64,000 nt of DNA from Dipteronia dyeriana (lineage: Eukaryota; Streptophyta; Magnoliopsida; Sapindales; Sapindaceae): assembly GCA_032871835.1 (NCBI GenBank), contig CM065295.1:66830687-66894686 (forward strand), read 5' to 3'. Below the pieces are notes generated by a model. The model was not told where the DNA came from and searched no databases. It saw only the letters and a list, made by a program, of their open reading frames with translations. Shown here piece after piece: positions 26,095 to 38,131 of the stretch (its first letter is position 1; each line of letters begins with the position of its first letter). The translations under genes and the position numbers were made by a program.

Positions 26095-26250
26095 TGGACA
26101 GCATCTCCATGTCCATGTCCATGTCCATCTCCATCTCCATAAATCCAATCTCTTCCATCTCCATCTCCATTTCTTTCACCCACAATCTCAAACATAAACC
26201 CATCTCCATCTCCATAAACGATCCTCCACCTCTATCTCCATTTGTTTCAC
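26095..26250. repeat. Imperfect (CCATST)n hexamer repeat
   Basis: Tandem ccatgt and ccatct units inside the Mutator-like element would read as Met-Glu/Met-Asp repeats on the minus strand. The repeat nature argues against a real protein. Confidence 0.8.
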
Positions 26251-26251
26251 C

Positions 26252-27169
26252 CAGGGGTGGAGTCAGTATTTTGGCTTTAGGGGGGGTCAGTTACAAGAAC
26301 TAATATTCAAGGTCATCCAATACAAATATATTAATATTCATAAATTAAGTTATCAAAACATAAAATGTGATATTGTTTAGTCTCGAAGCCAAAGATATAA
26401 ACAAATAGATAAAAAAGACCTTAATTTTAAAAATTAAAATGGAATGCCTCACTCTTTTATATCTAGAAAATCATCTTTAACCAAATCTATTTAATTTTTC
26501 TATGATTTTCATTTCAATTACATAAGAATTTGTCAGAAAACTTCTTCTCTTTTTTACAAGACCCACACTTAATCTTAAAGTATACGATGAGATGAGGTTA
26601 ATCCGATGATATACCCCTCATACTTGTATCACGAGGTTGTGGATTCAAATTCTCCCCTTAAAAAAAATAACTTCGAATTTATGTAATACTTCAATAACAA
26701 TAAAAAAGTCTTAAAGTATACATAAATTTAAATAATAAACTAGAAAAGTAAATTTATCAAAATCACTATAGTAATTAACCTAACAAAATAAGTCTACGAG
26801 TGCAACAATTACTTAGCTTCTTCTTTTTTTGAAAAGGATATATATATTTTGCTTGTTATTTAGTGAATATATATATATATATATATATTATATTAGACCC
26901 AACAATAACATGAAAATAGAAAATTGAAATATTTTTTCTTGCTGAAATTGGAAGTAAAAACATTTGAGATTGATTTTATCTCTTATATATTTATTGACAC
27001 CTGAATTATGGAAAAAAAAATATAGTAAGTAATTTATATTATTAATATAATAGGGGGAATTATAGTTTACGTGCTAAATTATATTAATTTATGAGTAATT
27101 AAACCTTCATGAGATTTCATTGGTTGGGCGGCCATGGCCCCTGAGGGCCCCGCTCTAAATTCGCCCCTG
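26252..27169. mobile_element. hAT-like element nested in the Mutator-like element
   Basis: The ends are CAGGGGTGGAGTCAG on the left and, in reverse complement, CAGGGGCGAATTTAGAGC on the right, the CAGGGGYGRA terminus common in plant hAT-type elements. The flanking 8-mers gtttcacc (26244-26251) and gttctacc (27170-27177) agree at six of eight positions, fitting the 8-bp hAT duplication. The 918-bp interior is AT-rich and non-coding, and includes a SINE-like fragment near 26580. Confidence 0.75.
26580..26700 (+). repeat. tRNA-derived SINE-like fragment, copy 1
   Basis: A region gatgaggttaatccgatga resembles a Pol III A box and is followed about 35 bases later by ggttgtggattcaaattct, a decayed B box (GGTTCGANTCC type). 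An A-rich tract follows. The same arrangement recurs on the minus strand at about 44230-44395. Confidence 0.5.
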
Positions 27170-27685
27170 GTTCTACCCACCAAATCCTTCATCCCCACCG
27201 CCACTGCCATTTTACACCTCTGTTGCCGCCTCATATCTCCTCCAAACAAAGAGGAGATTGAATAAACTTCCTCCAAAATATGAAGTGAGATCTACCATAT
27301 GACCATATTCTCTCTGCTTCTTTTAGTGTATATATATATATATATTTTTTAAAAAATGTTTTTAATATTAAAATAGGGGCATTTTGGATTATTTTTTTTG
27401 TTATTTGACTGGTCAACCTTAAGGCGAATCTCTTTGAGGGTTGGGCCGAGCTACAGTCCGATCATTTTATTTTATTAGAAAAAATAATAATTTTATTTGA
27501 AGTCTATATCAATTTTAGATTGGTCCACCCGGAAAAAAAATATTCCAGCTATGCCCTTGGATCAACAGTTAATCAACGGTCAACAAACCAGTCAAGGGTA
27601 CTTGTGTGCTTCGAAGGGAAAGATTTTGTGTTTAAGCATATACATATAAATTGAGAGTGATTTAGCGTAATTATCCCTATTATTA

Positions 27686-28860
27686 ATTTATGTTTAAGAT
27701 TTGTGAGATTGATTAGTTATCATCACCGTCCATGATCTTCTCATTTCTAGGTTTCCGGACCCTTCTTTATTATTCATGAATGTCTTCAACTTCACTCAAT
27801 ATTTTCCTGATTCCTTAAGCAAGTGTTCATATTCATCATTCTTGCAATCTTGCTTTTGAAGTTGTCCCTTTAAAATTTAAAATTTAAAATAAATAAAAAT
27901 TTCACCGGAAAATTAATTGTTCAACTATAATGACCTTAAAGCACATGAAAATTATTGCTCATGATAGCTGTCATTCCTTTATTTTCTTGATGTTAATGCA
28001 TTTGTGATAGACATTTTCCACCAACTAGCTTCATGAAATATAGTAATTTAATTTAATTGGGTATTTTTCTCATTTAATTTTTGTCAAAAACGTCTTTTTA
28101 TTTACTTTGGTGGCATCTATAATTTTCATCTTAGTTTGTCATTTTTGACGATTAAAGGACAATTTATCTTCTTTTTCTATCTTAAACTCAGTTTAAATTA
28201 TAAACTTATAATGCATTCTTAAATCTAAATTTATATGAATTTAGAATGATTCTTATTTTTTCATATACAATTATTATTATTAAACATCATCAGGATCTAA
28301 TTCTTCATTTTTATTAATTACTAAGCATAAGTCTTATTTTATTTAAATAAAATTAAAATCTTGAAAAATAAACAAAATATTTAATTTCAAATTCATTTAA
28401 ATATGATAGAATCAGAAGATGGGATCTCTTTTTGGGAACATTTATCATTTTTCTCGTGGAAATTTATCATTTCAACTGATAGACACATTTAAAAAATATC
28501 AAACAAAATAATATTAATAATAATAAATGAACACAATACTTAAAAAAAAAATGAACAAACAAGACTACAATTTACATGTACAGATATATGTGCATATGGG
28601 TTATATATGAAAATTATTATTATTATTTTAAAAAATTATATACTGAAATCTTTATATATATATATATATAATTTAGGAGAGAGACATGATTCGAATCCAC
28701 AACTTTATTTTGTCATACATTATTTTATTATTATTATAATATAATTTTTAAATCTCCCTGAATACGTAAAAGTTATACAACAATAATTATTATTCGGTAA
28801 TTATTTTTGTAAAAGATAACTTATTATTAAAATGCCAATTTAATCTAACAAACTCAATCT
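27686..28860. other. AT-rich intergenic DNA with a possible SINE-like B box near 28690
   Basis: No gene is seen. At 28683-28705 the minus strand reads aagttgtggattcgaatcat, the same B-box-like core as in the SINE-like copies, but no A box was identified. Confidence 0.5.
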
Positions 28861-28894
28861 AGACAAAGATATATATATATTACAATTAAATCAG

Positions 28895-29035
28895 TACGCA
28901 CTGATATAAGTTCGTTAGTGCGTTGGATGTGTACCAATAGATTAATATAATTTGACTCAAAGTGTATACACTTGTCAAAGTTTCTCCATAAATGATCCAC
29001 ATACAATGCATTAATATAAATTATATCAGTACGTA
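28895..29035 (+). mobile_element. Small MITE, family M copy 1
   Basis: The left end TACGCACTGATATAA and the right end, in reverse complement TACGTACTGATATAA, are nearly perfect 15-bp terminal inverted repeats around a 141-bp unit. Two relatives lie at about 34167-34285 and at 47419-47556. All three sit beside TA microsatellites. The internal text tttgactcaaagtgtataca is shared among copies. Confidence 0.8.
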
Positions 29036-29048
29036 ATAATAGAAAAAT

Positions 29049-29085
<37 letters not shown>

Positions 29086-29245
29086 TTAAAAATAGCTTGA
29101 TAAGCTTATTACCATTGACGGAGGTCATATTTTTCAATTTTGTTTGTTTGTATTCTAATTACATAGCTTGATAATCTTATTACCATTATTAACATCCGAC
29201 AGAGGTCATATTTTTCAATTTTGTTTGTTTGTTTTCTAATTAGAA
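29086..29245 (+). repeat. Tandem duplication of about 75 bp
   Basis: The segment tagcttgataagcttattac...ttttgtttgtttgt occurs twice in a row (about 29092 and 29164), with a short insert (attaacatc) in the second copy. Confidence 0.85.
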
Positions 29246-29395
29246 TATTTTCTACTTTAATAATACTACTTTGTTTATATGATATAGTACTTTAATATAT
29301 TTATTTAAACCGTATTAGATTTATACGATTTAAATGAATGGGTTAGAGTCTTATCATATCATTTGACATCGGATTTTGGTAACGAAGCATTACTT

Positions 29396-29955
29396 TTTCT
29401 ACTTTTACCTAACATTCTTTATTGACAATTATTATATTTAATGTTCATTAAACAATAAAAAGTATACATGGCATGTAACTATATATTATGAGCTTTTACT
29501 ATCACATTTAAATTTCTGTTTGTTAGATTGTTTTAGTCATAATTTTGTTAGTACAACTGTTAATACTTTTTATTATTTTCTCTTAATACTTGACCCCACA
29601 TTTATCTTTTTTGTTTGTGAAAATTTTTATGATTCTAAAAGTTTGAAAACCATTTATTAAAATTTTCTACTTTTACCTAACATTCTTTATTGACAATTAT
29701 GATATTTAATGTTCATTAAACAATAAAAAGTATACATGGCATGTAACTATATATTATGAGCTTTTACAATGAAAAATTACTATATATATATCACATTTAA
29801 AATTCTGTTTGGTAGATTGTTTTAGTCATAATTTTGTTAGTACAACTGTTAATACTTTTTATTATTTTCTCTTAATACCTGACCCGACATTTATCTTATT
29901 TGTTTGTGAAAATTTTTATAATTCTAAAAGTTTGAAAACCATTTATTAAAATTTT
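29396..29955 (+). repeat. Tandem duplication, 268-bp unit
   Basis: 29396-29663 is repeated at 29664-29955 with few differences. Both copies contain acctaacattctttattgac and gtacaactgttaatactttt. The second copy has an extra run of about 21 bases including actatatatat. The high similarity suggests a fairly recent event. No coding function is seen. Confidence 0.93.
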
Positions 29956-30417
29956 ACAATATGCAGATAGATTTTAGGATCCTTTTCTTAATATATGTAA
30001 AAAAAAAAAAATCTCATAAAATTTTCTAAACAATAGCAAAATATATATAATTGAAAGTTGAAAGTTGAAACTAACATTTTTGAAACCGACAGTTACAAGG
30101 AAATTACAAGTAAGCCCATGGCAGCATCGAGGAAGGTTACAAAACGCAAAGCGGTGCTTCAGTGGTAAAAAGGAAACGCGTAAGTTCAACGAGTTCCACA
30201 ACCGTGGCCATTTCCGTAAATTCCCACCGAACTGACCAACCCCTTCCTTTTTGACCTTTCTACCCATGTATAGTCGACCATTAGCATCAACCGTTCATAA
30301 AATAATAAAAGGAAGTTTTTCAAAATAGTCCGAATAATTTCAAAAAAAACAACATTTGTGTCCTTGTATCAAATTGAACCAAAATAGTCCAAAATATTTG
30401 AAACTAATACTGTCATT
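29956..30417. other. AT-rich intergenic DNA, nothing certain
   Basis: A slightly GC-richer stretch (30110-30260) has a short minus-strand frame without recognisable domain. Confidence 0.5.
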
Positions 30418-31003
30418 TCGTGCCGGCTTGGCCCAGTAAGGCACGACCCGTTAAGGCTTGACCGACTAAACGGGCCGTACCAATCAGACAGGGTATGGTG
30501 CCGTAACGTGCCTTCTCGCATATCGACCTGACGGGCCTTAATAAGTTGTCCCGTCAATTCAAAAAAAAAATCAGTTTTAAGTTTTATTTTAAATCCAAGT
30601 ATTAAATTTATTTATTAGTATATTATTTTAACAATTTAACTTATATACTTATAGTTTGATTATCTTATATTCTTATTTATTAGTTTTTTCTAATATAATT
30701 AAATGTACAAAAATAGATAAATTTATTTAATAAAATAATTCAAAGAATACATAAAGATAAAAGATGTAAGATGTAAGAAAATAAAAGATAGATGAAAATA
30801 TGAAATGATGAATTATTTAATAAAAAAATGTGTAAGTCTAAGTCAGATAAAATAAATATAGGTAAAGAAATGAATTTTATACTTATGTAGATTTCAGTAT
30901 TACATTATTGTCTTGTAAAAAACCTTACAAAAAAAAACTCAGTAAGATAAAAACTTGATAATGGAAAAATAGTACAATCGGATTGCAAGTAGCCAAGTAA
31001 ATG

Positions 31004-31050
<47 letters not shown>

Positions 31051-32480
31051 GCAATCAATGACTCTCCAGTCTTCACTATTAGACCCGGTGACTACCAAAA
31101 CCCTTATCGACGTATAAATTGGCAAAATTTTGAAAAACTTCTTGGTCTTCGGTTTGATGTTGCATCCTTATTCGAGCATGTTTTCAATCCTAAAAGCATG
31201 TTAATACCTCCACAATCTCAAGAGATAAATAAGTTATTCTTGGTTCAATTATACATCCACTCGTGATTAATGTCTGTTATAAAGAAACAGTGGATACATG
31301 GATAATGAGTACGTCACGTACTAGTTGTAACAGTACTACATATATGTTGCTATAGTTTTTCCATCTTAACAACAGATCAAATTCCTCCATGTTTCCGGTT
31401 GAATTGAACTGAGTTTCAAGGAACTTGTTGAGTCCAACACCTCCAGTTGCAACAACTCTTGCAACTGTAGGTTGAGATGAAGAACTTGATGAGTCGCTGT
31501 TTTTTCGTAGAATGCTCCAACTTCTTTTCAACGGGAGTGTGTCCCGTTCTTTCGATGGTTGCGTGTTAATGCCGCCAAACCCTACTCATAAATATTAAAA
31601 AATTTGAACAACCTAGTTCGCAGGTCAGTATACTGTTCAGTAAAATCTAAGTTCAATTTAGAACCAATATAATCAAGAAAGTTTTTAAACCTGATAATTT
31701 AACCCTATGATCTAGTATAACACCTAAGACATAGAGGAAATGAATTTTAGACTAGTATTTTTTAATTTGTTTTTCATGGAAACAACTACGGTGTCTAAGA
31801 TATTATCGTCTCTACACAAGTTTAACATTTCAGACATTTCCACAATCTGATAGATTTTCTAAGAAGATGTGGGGTAATAGACCCCGGAAAGAATTACAGT
31901 GAAATCGTAAAAAACCTTTAAAAATTGAACAAAAATCTCTATCACATACCTATCGTCTGAGGTTAGTACTGGATGACCAATTTCGGTCATTTCCATGTAA
32001 TAAAAACCTGAAATAGTTCCAAACATCCAAATAATTTTGCATCATTAGATTAGTAGAGTTTCACATTACCGACATATTTGTTTGGAATCTTCAGGTTCGT
32101 AGAGAGTTAGCTTGTCATTATTTGCCAAATTCTAATAATTTTGGATTAGAGCTTCAAATTACCTTTGTAATTTGAAGAAATGCCTAGACTTGAGAGTTGA
32201 CAAAATGAAAGTATAAATTTTTTTGGTGCCTTGGTGGAGAGAGTAGAGAATAGTTATTAGAGAGTGTGATAGTAGTGTATAGATTAAAGAGAGAGTAAAA
32301 ACATTAATATATATATATATAGAGAGAGAGAGAGCAGTGTAGACTGTAGAAGGACATTGCACCATCTCGGCTCTACACAACACCGGCCCTTGTGCCGTGC
32401 TTGGCACGGCCTACTGGCATGCTACGCTTGGCGCGATCTGCCTCTTTAGTGGGCCTTAATGGGCAGAGCACGCTAAGCCC
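30418..32480 (-). mobile_element. hAT transposon relic (BED/dimerisation-domain type)
   Basis: The minus-strand frame 31277-31531 encodes a piece of the hAT C-terminal dimerisation domain: NMEEFDLLLRWKNYSNIY followed by LVRDVLIIHVSTVS. This matches the family pattern (FD-x-L-x-WWK...YP-x-LS-x-x-ARD-x-L-x-I-x-VSTV). The two surrounding GC-rich blocks (30418-30560 with gtgccggcttggcccagta and gacgggccttaataag; 32370-32480 with gccgtgcttggcacggccta and gggccttaatgggc) share short inverted motifs. They look like the subterminal parts of a hAT element. The rest of the transposase is lost, so the limits are approximate. Confidence 0.6.
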
Positions 32481-33084
32481 GACGCTAATTGACAACATAA
32501 TTTGAAACTATACTATCATTTCTTTCTTAATCCAAACTTCTATTAATCATACAAAAGAATAAAAAGTATAATTGTCTTTTATATTTATAATATAACTAGG
32601 TTTTGGAGCACGTCATGTGCTCGTATCAATACTTGAGTCGTATATTTACAAAATAAGAAAATAATAACAATATAAATATGTTAATATAGTTGAATTTTAC
32701 GTTGTTAATTGATACAAAATTATAAAGCTCATTCATCAAAAGACTTATAAATTTGAATCATTTTATTCAACTCTTCAACAACGCAGTTTATATATTTGAA
32801 TAGCAATTTAGTTGCCAATCATACAATCGAAGTAATTCAGTATTTAAAAATTCATAAAAAGCAAAACTATTTCACTTTCAAATGACCCAAAACTTAACAA
32901 ATATTAATCTATATCTAAAAACTCACCAGTAAAAGCCGAAGCAAAATCGGGTTTCGTTTGGTAAATTTCCGGTGTCTCATTTTCTCTCTTTATTGTACCA
33001 TTGTATCTCCTATGTTTTTCTAATTTTATTTAAATAAATTTCAGAAATTATTATACAATCTCTGTTGTGTTACTATTACTACAA

Positions 33085-33860
33085 TATATCTAATAAGTAA
33101 TGCTACAAACTCAAAAGCTTGTATTTGTTATTTGACTTTCAAAGAAAATATAAGGGATGTTATAATTAAAATCTTACTAAATCTGATATATTAAGTAATT
33201 ATATAAATTTTAACTATTGTATTTATAATTTTACTTCCAAATATATATGATCAATAGAAAAAGAGTCAAATAAATTAAATGAAAAAAAAGGGGGCTATAA
33301 TTTTACTTTCAATTCGCCTTTTAATTTTTAATTATAAAGTAAATGATACATTTACAAGCAGTCCTTATTGTATCGTTCAATTAATTATATAAATTTTGAG
33401 GGTTGTATCTGTAATTTTACTTTCAAACAAAAAATGAGATGCTATAATTCACCGACCAACTCCCTCTTTTTATATAGTTAATAGAAAATAGATAAATTTA
33501 TCCTTATTTTTTTATCTCCGAAAATCAAGTGTGTTAGAATATTGAATTACAGTCTTTATTGTATTACTATTACTAAGACCTATATATTAAGAAACTATAT
33601 AAACTCGAAGGGTCGTATTTTTCATTCGATATTCAACGCAAAAATAAGAGATGCTATAATTGAAATATTAATAATACATTTCTGCTAAGTAATTGTATAA
33701 ACTTGAAGGGTTTATCTGTAATTTTAAGTTCAAGATATAAAAAAACAAAAATTATATAAACATGAAGGGCTGTAATCGTAATTGTACATTCAAAAAAATT
33801 AAAAGAAAAAAAATGGGGGACTATAATTCCACCTCCAACTCATGCTTTTATGTATAGTAT
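33085..33860 (+). repeat. Degenerate interspersed repeat array upstream of UGD
   Basis: Two motifs alternate. One is tataaa(c/t)ttgaagggttgtatctgtaatttt, six variants at about 33103, 33203, 33389, 33598, 33697 and 33757. The other is gagatgctataatt, five variants at about 33163, 33290, 33431, 33648 and 33816. A longer piece, tattgtattactattacta, also recurs. It is probably a fragmented non-coding transposon whose ends and class I cannot fix. Confidence 0.65.
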
Positions 33861-34166
33861 AATATATTTAATTAAAATAAAACATATAAACGTTAAATAT
33901 CTAATTAATACTATATACTTTTTTTTCATATAATTATCGATATTTTTTATTAAATTATTTTCATATTAAAGAAATTGTATGATGTAAAAAAGGGTATTTT
34001 TGACTGTTCATGGGTCAAACTCTCGGTTCAAGGATGTTGGTTTTTAGAAATTCATAAACTATTAGCACACAATTTAATCGGAAACAGTAACAATAGTGGT
34101 ATTTCGTGAAATTTTAAGGACTATTTTGGAATATGAAATATATATATATAAAAATTTTCAAATCAA

Positions 34167-34285
34167 TACGCATTAATATATTGGACGTTGACCATTAGAT
34201 TTATATATTTTGACTCAAAATATATGTAAATACCATCGGTGTTCTGCGTACAATACATTTATATATCTTATAAAACCATATATAT
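34167..34285 (+). mobile_element. Small MITE, family M copy 2
   Basis: It starts TACGCATTAATATA and shares ttggacgttgaccattagat and ttttgactcaaaatatatgt with copy 1 (28895-29035). The right end is worn. It lies about 70 bp upstream of the putative UGD core promoter, so it is part of the UGD 5' region. Confidence 0.65.
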
Positions 34286-34352
34286 TTATATAAAGAGAAG
34301 GACACAGAAGTCATTAAGGAAAAAAGAGGGACAGATTTCGGACAAGTGTTGA

Positions 34353-34359
34353 GTATTTA
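34353..34359 (+). promoter_or_regulatory. Putative TATA box of UGD
   Basis: tatttaa in the context gttgagtatttaaagagca lies about 120 bases before the 5' splice site of the leader intron. The CT-rich leader (ctttctctcgtacag) begins about 45 bases downstream, the expected distance from transcription start to leader. Confidence 0.5.
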
Positions 34360-34476
34360 AAGAGCACCCCGCTCTCGAAGCTTTTCATATAGTTAAAACA
34401 TAACAGTCTTCTTTCTCTCGTACAGACGCGAGAGAGTTTCAAAAAAATCAAAACAACGAATCCAACTCCTTTTCAG

Positions 34477-35187
34477 GTAAACAATCTCTTCTCATTTTCT
34501 CTTCAGATCTGTTCTCGTTTTCGCATTCTCATGTTCGATTCGTTGTCTCTGTTTTGCCTGCTCGCGTTTTTTTAGTTGTCAATCATGTTTGCTTGCGATG
34601 GATCTGACCGGATCGTGTCTAGATCTAATTGTATTCGCGTAATTGAGTACAGATCTGTTTACGTTTTCATGAAATTTTTATGGATTTGGAAGCCTTAGAT
34701 CAGATGAATTGTAGATGGATCTGAAGCAATTGAATTTTGGTTGGATCTTTCTTATTTATATTGTTTAGATTTGGAGAATGAATCTGGGTTCTTGTTGTAT
34801 TACGAATTGATTCTACAAGTTTAGATCTTGAAGAATGCTATGCATGCCTAGAGTAGATTTTAATCGAATTATATCGCAATTGCTTATCTATTACAAGTAA
34901 CGGATAACCACATGTTTTGAAGTAGGTAGAACAAGGAATGTTGGATGCTCCATTTTTTCGGATCATTTTCAATTGATTATGATATTTAGCACTATTATGA
35001 TTTTAGGATAAAAGGGATTCTTATTGATATGGTAGGGATCTTCTTAGTTTCTGTTATAAAGCTAGTTTGCCAAGTCTTGATCCATTTCTAGTGTTTCTGT
35101 AAGTGCAGATTGGATGTTAGGGAAACAACCAGAAATGGGCTTGTGTACTCTGTTGTTTTTCTCATGTATTATATTGTTTGTTTTTAG
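34477..35187 (+). other. Intron in the 5' untranslated region of UGD
   Basis: The donor is tttcag|gtaaac and the acceptor is tttttag|gttat, with the start codon 23 bases after the acceptor. The T-rich sequence with many gatct motifs fits a plant leader intron. Leader introns of this type often raise expression in plant housekeeping genes; that role here is inference. Confidence 0.8.
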
Positions 35188-35210
35188 GTTATATATATTA
35201 GGAAACGAAA

Positions 35211-36653
35211 ATGGTGAAGATCTGCTGCATTGGTGCTGGGTATGTCGGTGGGCCTACCATGGCAGTCATTGCACTTAAGTGCCCGTCCGTTGAAGTTGCT
35301 GTTGTTGATATCTCTGCACCCCGGATCAATGCCTGGAACAGTGACCAGCTCCCCATCTATGAGCCAGGCCTTGATGATGTGGTAAAGGAGTGCCGGGGCA
35401 GGAACCTCTTTTTCAGCACTGATGTGGAGAAGCACGTGTTTGAGGCTGATATTGTATTTGTTTCTGTCAATACCCCAACCAAGACACAGGGTCTTGGTGC
35501 CGGTAAAGCTGCAGATCTCACATACTGGGAGAGTGCAGCCCGTGTGATTGCTGATGTGTCTAAATCTAACAAAATTGTAGTTGAGAAATCTACAGTCCCA
35601 GTAAAAACAGCTGAGGCAATTGAAAAGATTTTGACCCACAACAGCAAGGGTATCAAATTCCAAATCCTCTCAAACCCAGAGTTCCTTGCAGAGGGAACTG
35701 CAATTAAAGATCTTTTTAACCCAGATCGGGTCCTCATCGGAGGCAGGGAGACCCCAGAAGGCCAGAAGGCCATCCAAGCATTGAAGGATGTGTATGCACA
35801 TTGGGTTCCAGAAGACCGCATTCTTACCACCAACCTCTGGTCCGCTGAGCTCTCGAAACTTGCTGCCAATGCTTTCTTGGCCCAAAGGATCTCATCTGTT
35901 AATGCCATGTCAGCTCTATGTGAGGCAACTGGGGCTAACATTAGTCAGGTGGCTTATGCTGTTGGTACAGATTCTAGGATTGGTCCTAAGTTTTTGAATG
36001 GCAGTGTTGGGTTTGGTGGCTCCTGCTTCCAGAAGGACATTTTGAATCTTGTTTACATCTGTGAGTGCAATGGGCTTCCGGAGGTTGCTGAATACTGGAA
36101 GCAAGTTATCAAGATCAATGATTATCAAAAAAGCCGTTTTGTGAACCGTGTTGTTGCTTCTATGTTTAACACGGTTTCAAGCAAAAAGATTGCCATTCTC
36201 GGGTTTGCCTTCAAGAAGGATACTGGAGACACAAGGGAGACCCCAGCCATTGATGTGTGCAAGGGGCTATTGGGAGACAAAGCTCGGTTGAGCATATATG
36301 ATCCACAGGTGACCGAGGATCAGATCCAGAGGGACCTTACAATGAAGAAGTTTGATTGGGACCATCCTCTTCACCTCCAACCAATGAGTCCCACCACCGT
36401 GAAGCAAGTGACCGTGGTTTGGGATGCTTATGAAGCAACAAAAGATGCACATGGTATCTGCATTTTGACAGAGTGGGATGAGTTCAAGACTCTAGATTAC
36501 CAGAGGATATATGAAGGCATGCAGAAACCAGCTTTCGTGTTTGATGGCAGGAACATTGTGGACGCGGAAAAGCTGAGGGAGATTGGTTTCATTGTGTATG
36601 CAATCGGTAAGCCATTGGACGCATGGCTGAAGGACATGCCTGCTATTGCTTAA
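35211..36653 (+). CDS. UGD: UDP-glucose 6-dehydrogenase
   Basis: The enzyme oxidises UDP-glucose to UDP-glucuronate with two NAD+, in the cytosol. This feeds UDP-xylose, UDP-arabinose and UDP-galacturonate for hemicellulose and pectin. The 480-residue single-exon frame has the usual plant length. The N-terminal Rossmann motif is GAGYVGGPT (residues 8-16). The NAD-binding and central domains follow, with SVNTPT (85-90), EKSTVPVKT (125-133) and [10 protein letters not shown] (155-164). The catalytic cysteine is Cys272 in [25 protein letters not shown] marks the UDP-sugar-binding domain, and the C-terminus is WLKDMPAIA. The start at 35211 is the first ATG after the leader intron and gives the conserved [13 protein letters not shown]. 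No defect is seen. Plants have several UGD paralogues; which one this is cannot be told from the protein alone. Confidence 0.98.
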   Translation: MVKICCIGAGYVGGPTMAVIALKCPSVEVAVVDISAPRINAWNSDQLPIYEPGLDDVVKECRGRNLFFSTDVEKHVFEADIVFVSVNTPTKTQGLGAGKAADLTYWESAARVIADVSKSNKIVVEKSTVPVKTAEAIEKILTHNSKGIKFQILSNPEFLAEGTAIKDLFNPDRVLIGGRETPEGQKAIQALKDVYAHWVPEDRILTTNLWSAELSKLAANAFLAQRISSVNAMSALCEATGANISQVAYAVGTDSRIGPKFLNGSVGFGGSCFQKDILNLVYICECNGLPEVAEYWKQVIKINDYQKSRFVNRVVASMFNTVSSKKIAILGFAFKKDTGDTRETPAIDVCKGLLGDKARLSIYDPQVTEDQIQRDLTMKKFDWDHPLHLQPMSPTTVKQVTVVWDAYEATKDAHGICILTEWDEFKTLDYQRIYEGMQKPAFVFDGRNIVDAEKLREIGFIVYAIGKPLDAWLKDMPAIA

Positions 36654-38130
36654 GAAGTGATGACATGGCCGACAGGCTTGCTCAGCCAAGAGGCATTGAG
36701 ATTATAGTTGAATCAGTCAGTTTGATGATCATTTACTATATTTTTTTTGAACGATTTTTGTTGTGGCTTGCTTTCCCATAAAACATATTTAGTCGGGATA
36801 AATGGTATTACCATGGTGGTGAAAGTAAGAGGCTCTTATGTTTTTTATTTTTTGCCTTGCATTGTATTGGATTATATCACCGTTTGTCTGTTACTTGTTT
36901 GTTAGAAAAGTTTTATTTTATTAAAAATCTCATATTAATTATTAGAATTCTGAAATTCTTCCAGAAACCATTTGTCTTGCTTTTTTCTTCAACTGTTACA
37001 TATTCAAACTTAATGTTCAGGGAAAATAAATGTTCTTTTGAATAGTTTTTCTCAGGTTGGCAAAAAATGTGCGAGACCTGTTGTCCGGATCATGGGACTG
37101 GGCTAGTATTTCATTTATTTTGAGTCGGCAAGTAAACATTACATGAATGGATTATGAAAAACAAGAGACATTGACTTGGCTTTTTGAGTGGTTTTTATAC
37201 GAGTGACACACTTGTTTGGCTCCAAAAAGGTAGGAGGAGCTCAGTTTCTTCCTTTTGAGCAATCCGAAAATGGAATTCCTTTTGAGATATCTGATTCTCA
37301 AGTCATGTTATTTTTTTACTCACTTTTGATCAAAAAGTGTTTTTCACATTCAAATATACAAATCACCTTCAACTTATGCAGATCTTTTGTTCAATTCACG
37401 TAGTTGTTCTTCAAATAGTAATAACATATTAACTACTTGCAGTTTTTTTTTTAATCTAGTTAGGGTTCAATTTGGTTAGTTATATCTCTTGTAAGTACTA
37501 TGCTACCCATTTTTTGTGGAACTACATTATATTAAATTTTTGAGTTCAAAATCCTAATCTAATAGTTGGAAAGAATAAATAATAATTCTCGAGATGAGAA
37601 TAAATTATAGTTATTAAAGTTATAAAGTTAAATTAATACAACTCACCCATTTTTTTAAAATTATTTTGTTGAACCGATAAATATTTTGTTTGATATTTAT
37701 ATAAATAATAACATTAGACTGTTCAAATTATTTATCAAAAATTACAATAAAATAATATGGTCATGATACATTTGTTATAACTTATATTTTATAATTTGGA
37801 CAATCTATAGTTACTCATATAAAATTAATAAAATATTTTATACCATTTAAATAAGTAAAATATATGTAAAAGTTATTATTTTTAACACACATAAAAGTTA
37901 GGCTTTCTCTAACTTTTTTACATAAATCTTACATAGAATATTCACAAATAGCATAAAACAGTAATTCATTAATATTCTTCTATTAGTTAAATGCGACGCT
38001 TAATATATATATTTTATGAAAACATATTTATTGAAGTTTATGAAAACATTGTTTTACTCCGAAATCATTCTTTAAAAAATAAAGAAAAATACATTTCGAA
38101 CATAACAATATAGAATTGAGGAAGCATTTA
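36654..38130. other. UGD 3' region and intergenic DNA
   Basis: The UGD 3' untranslated region probably ends within the first 250 bases (T-rich, with attatattttttttgaacg). The remainder is AT-rich without a gene. Confidence 0.6.
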
Positions 38131-38131
38131 T

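Larger units (their letters stand above)
25882..27676. mobile_element. Non-autonomous Mutator-like element (9-bp duplication CTATTATTA)
   Basis: Exact 9-bp target duplications CTATTATTA lie at 25873-25881 and 27677-27685, the hallmark length of Mutator-like elements. The arms (25882 to about 26095 and about 27330-27676) are imperfect inverted repeats. Matches include gaatttatatgt near the ends, ggtttgttgac, and ggttgaccaatcaaat facing its complement. The interior outside the nested hAT-like element (26090-26251 and 27178-27320) has CCATCTCCAT repeats and a coding-like Cys/Pro-containing stretch. This could be a captured gene fragment, as in Pack-MULEs. No MURA transposase is visible. Confidence 0.85.

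Noticed and set aside
26027..26303. Met-Glu and Ser-Ile-Ser repeat frames
   Set aside because: They arise from the CCATST hexamer repeat and not from a protein under selection.
30312..34135. Large element bounded by caaaatagtcc and ggactattttg
   Set aside because: The short inverted match is not extended by further similarity inside the ends, so chance or separate repeats are likelier.
35184..35941. Antisense frames of 159 and 194 residues over UGD
   Set aside because: They are shadows of the strongly biased UGD codons on the other strand and show no domain.
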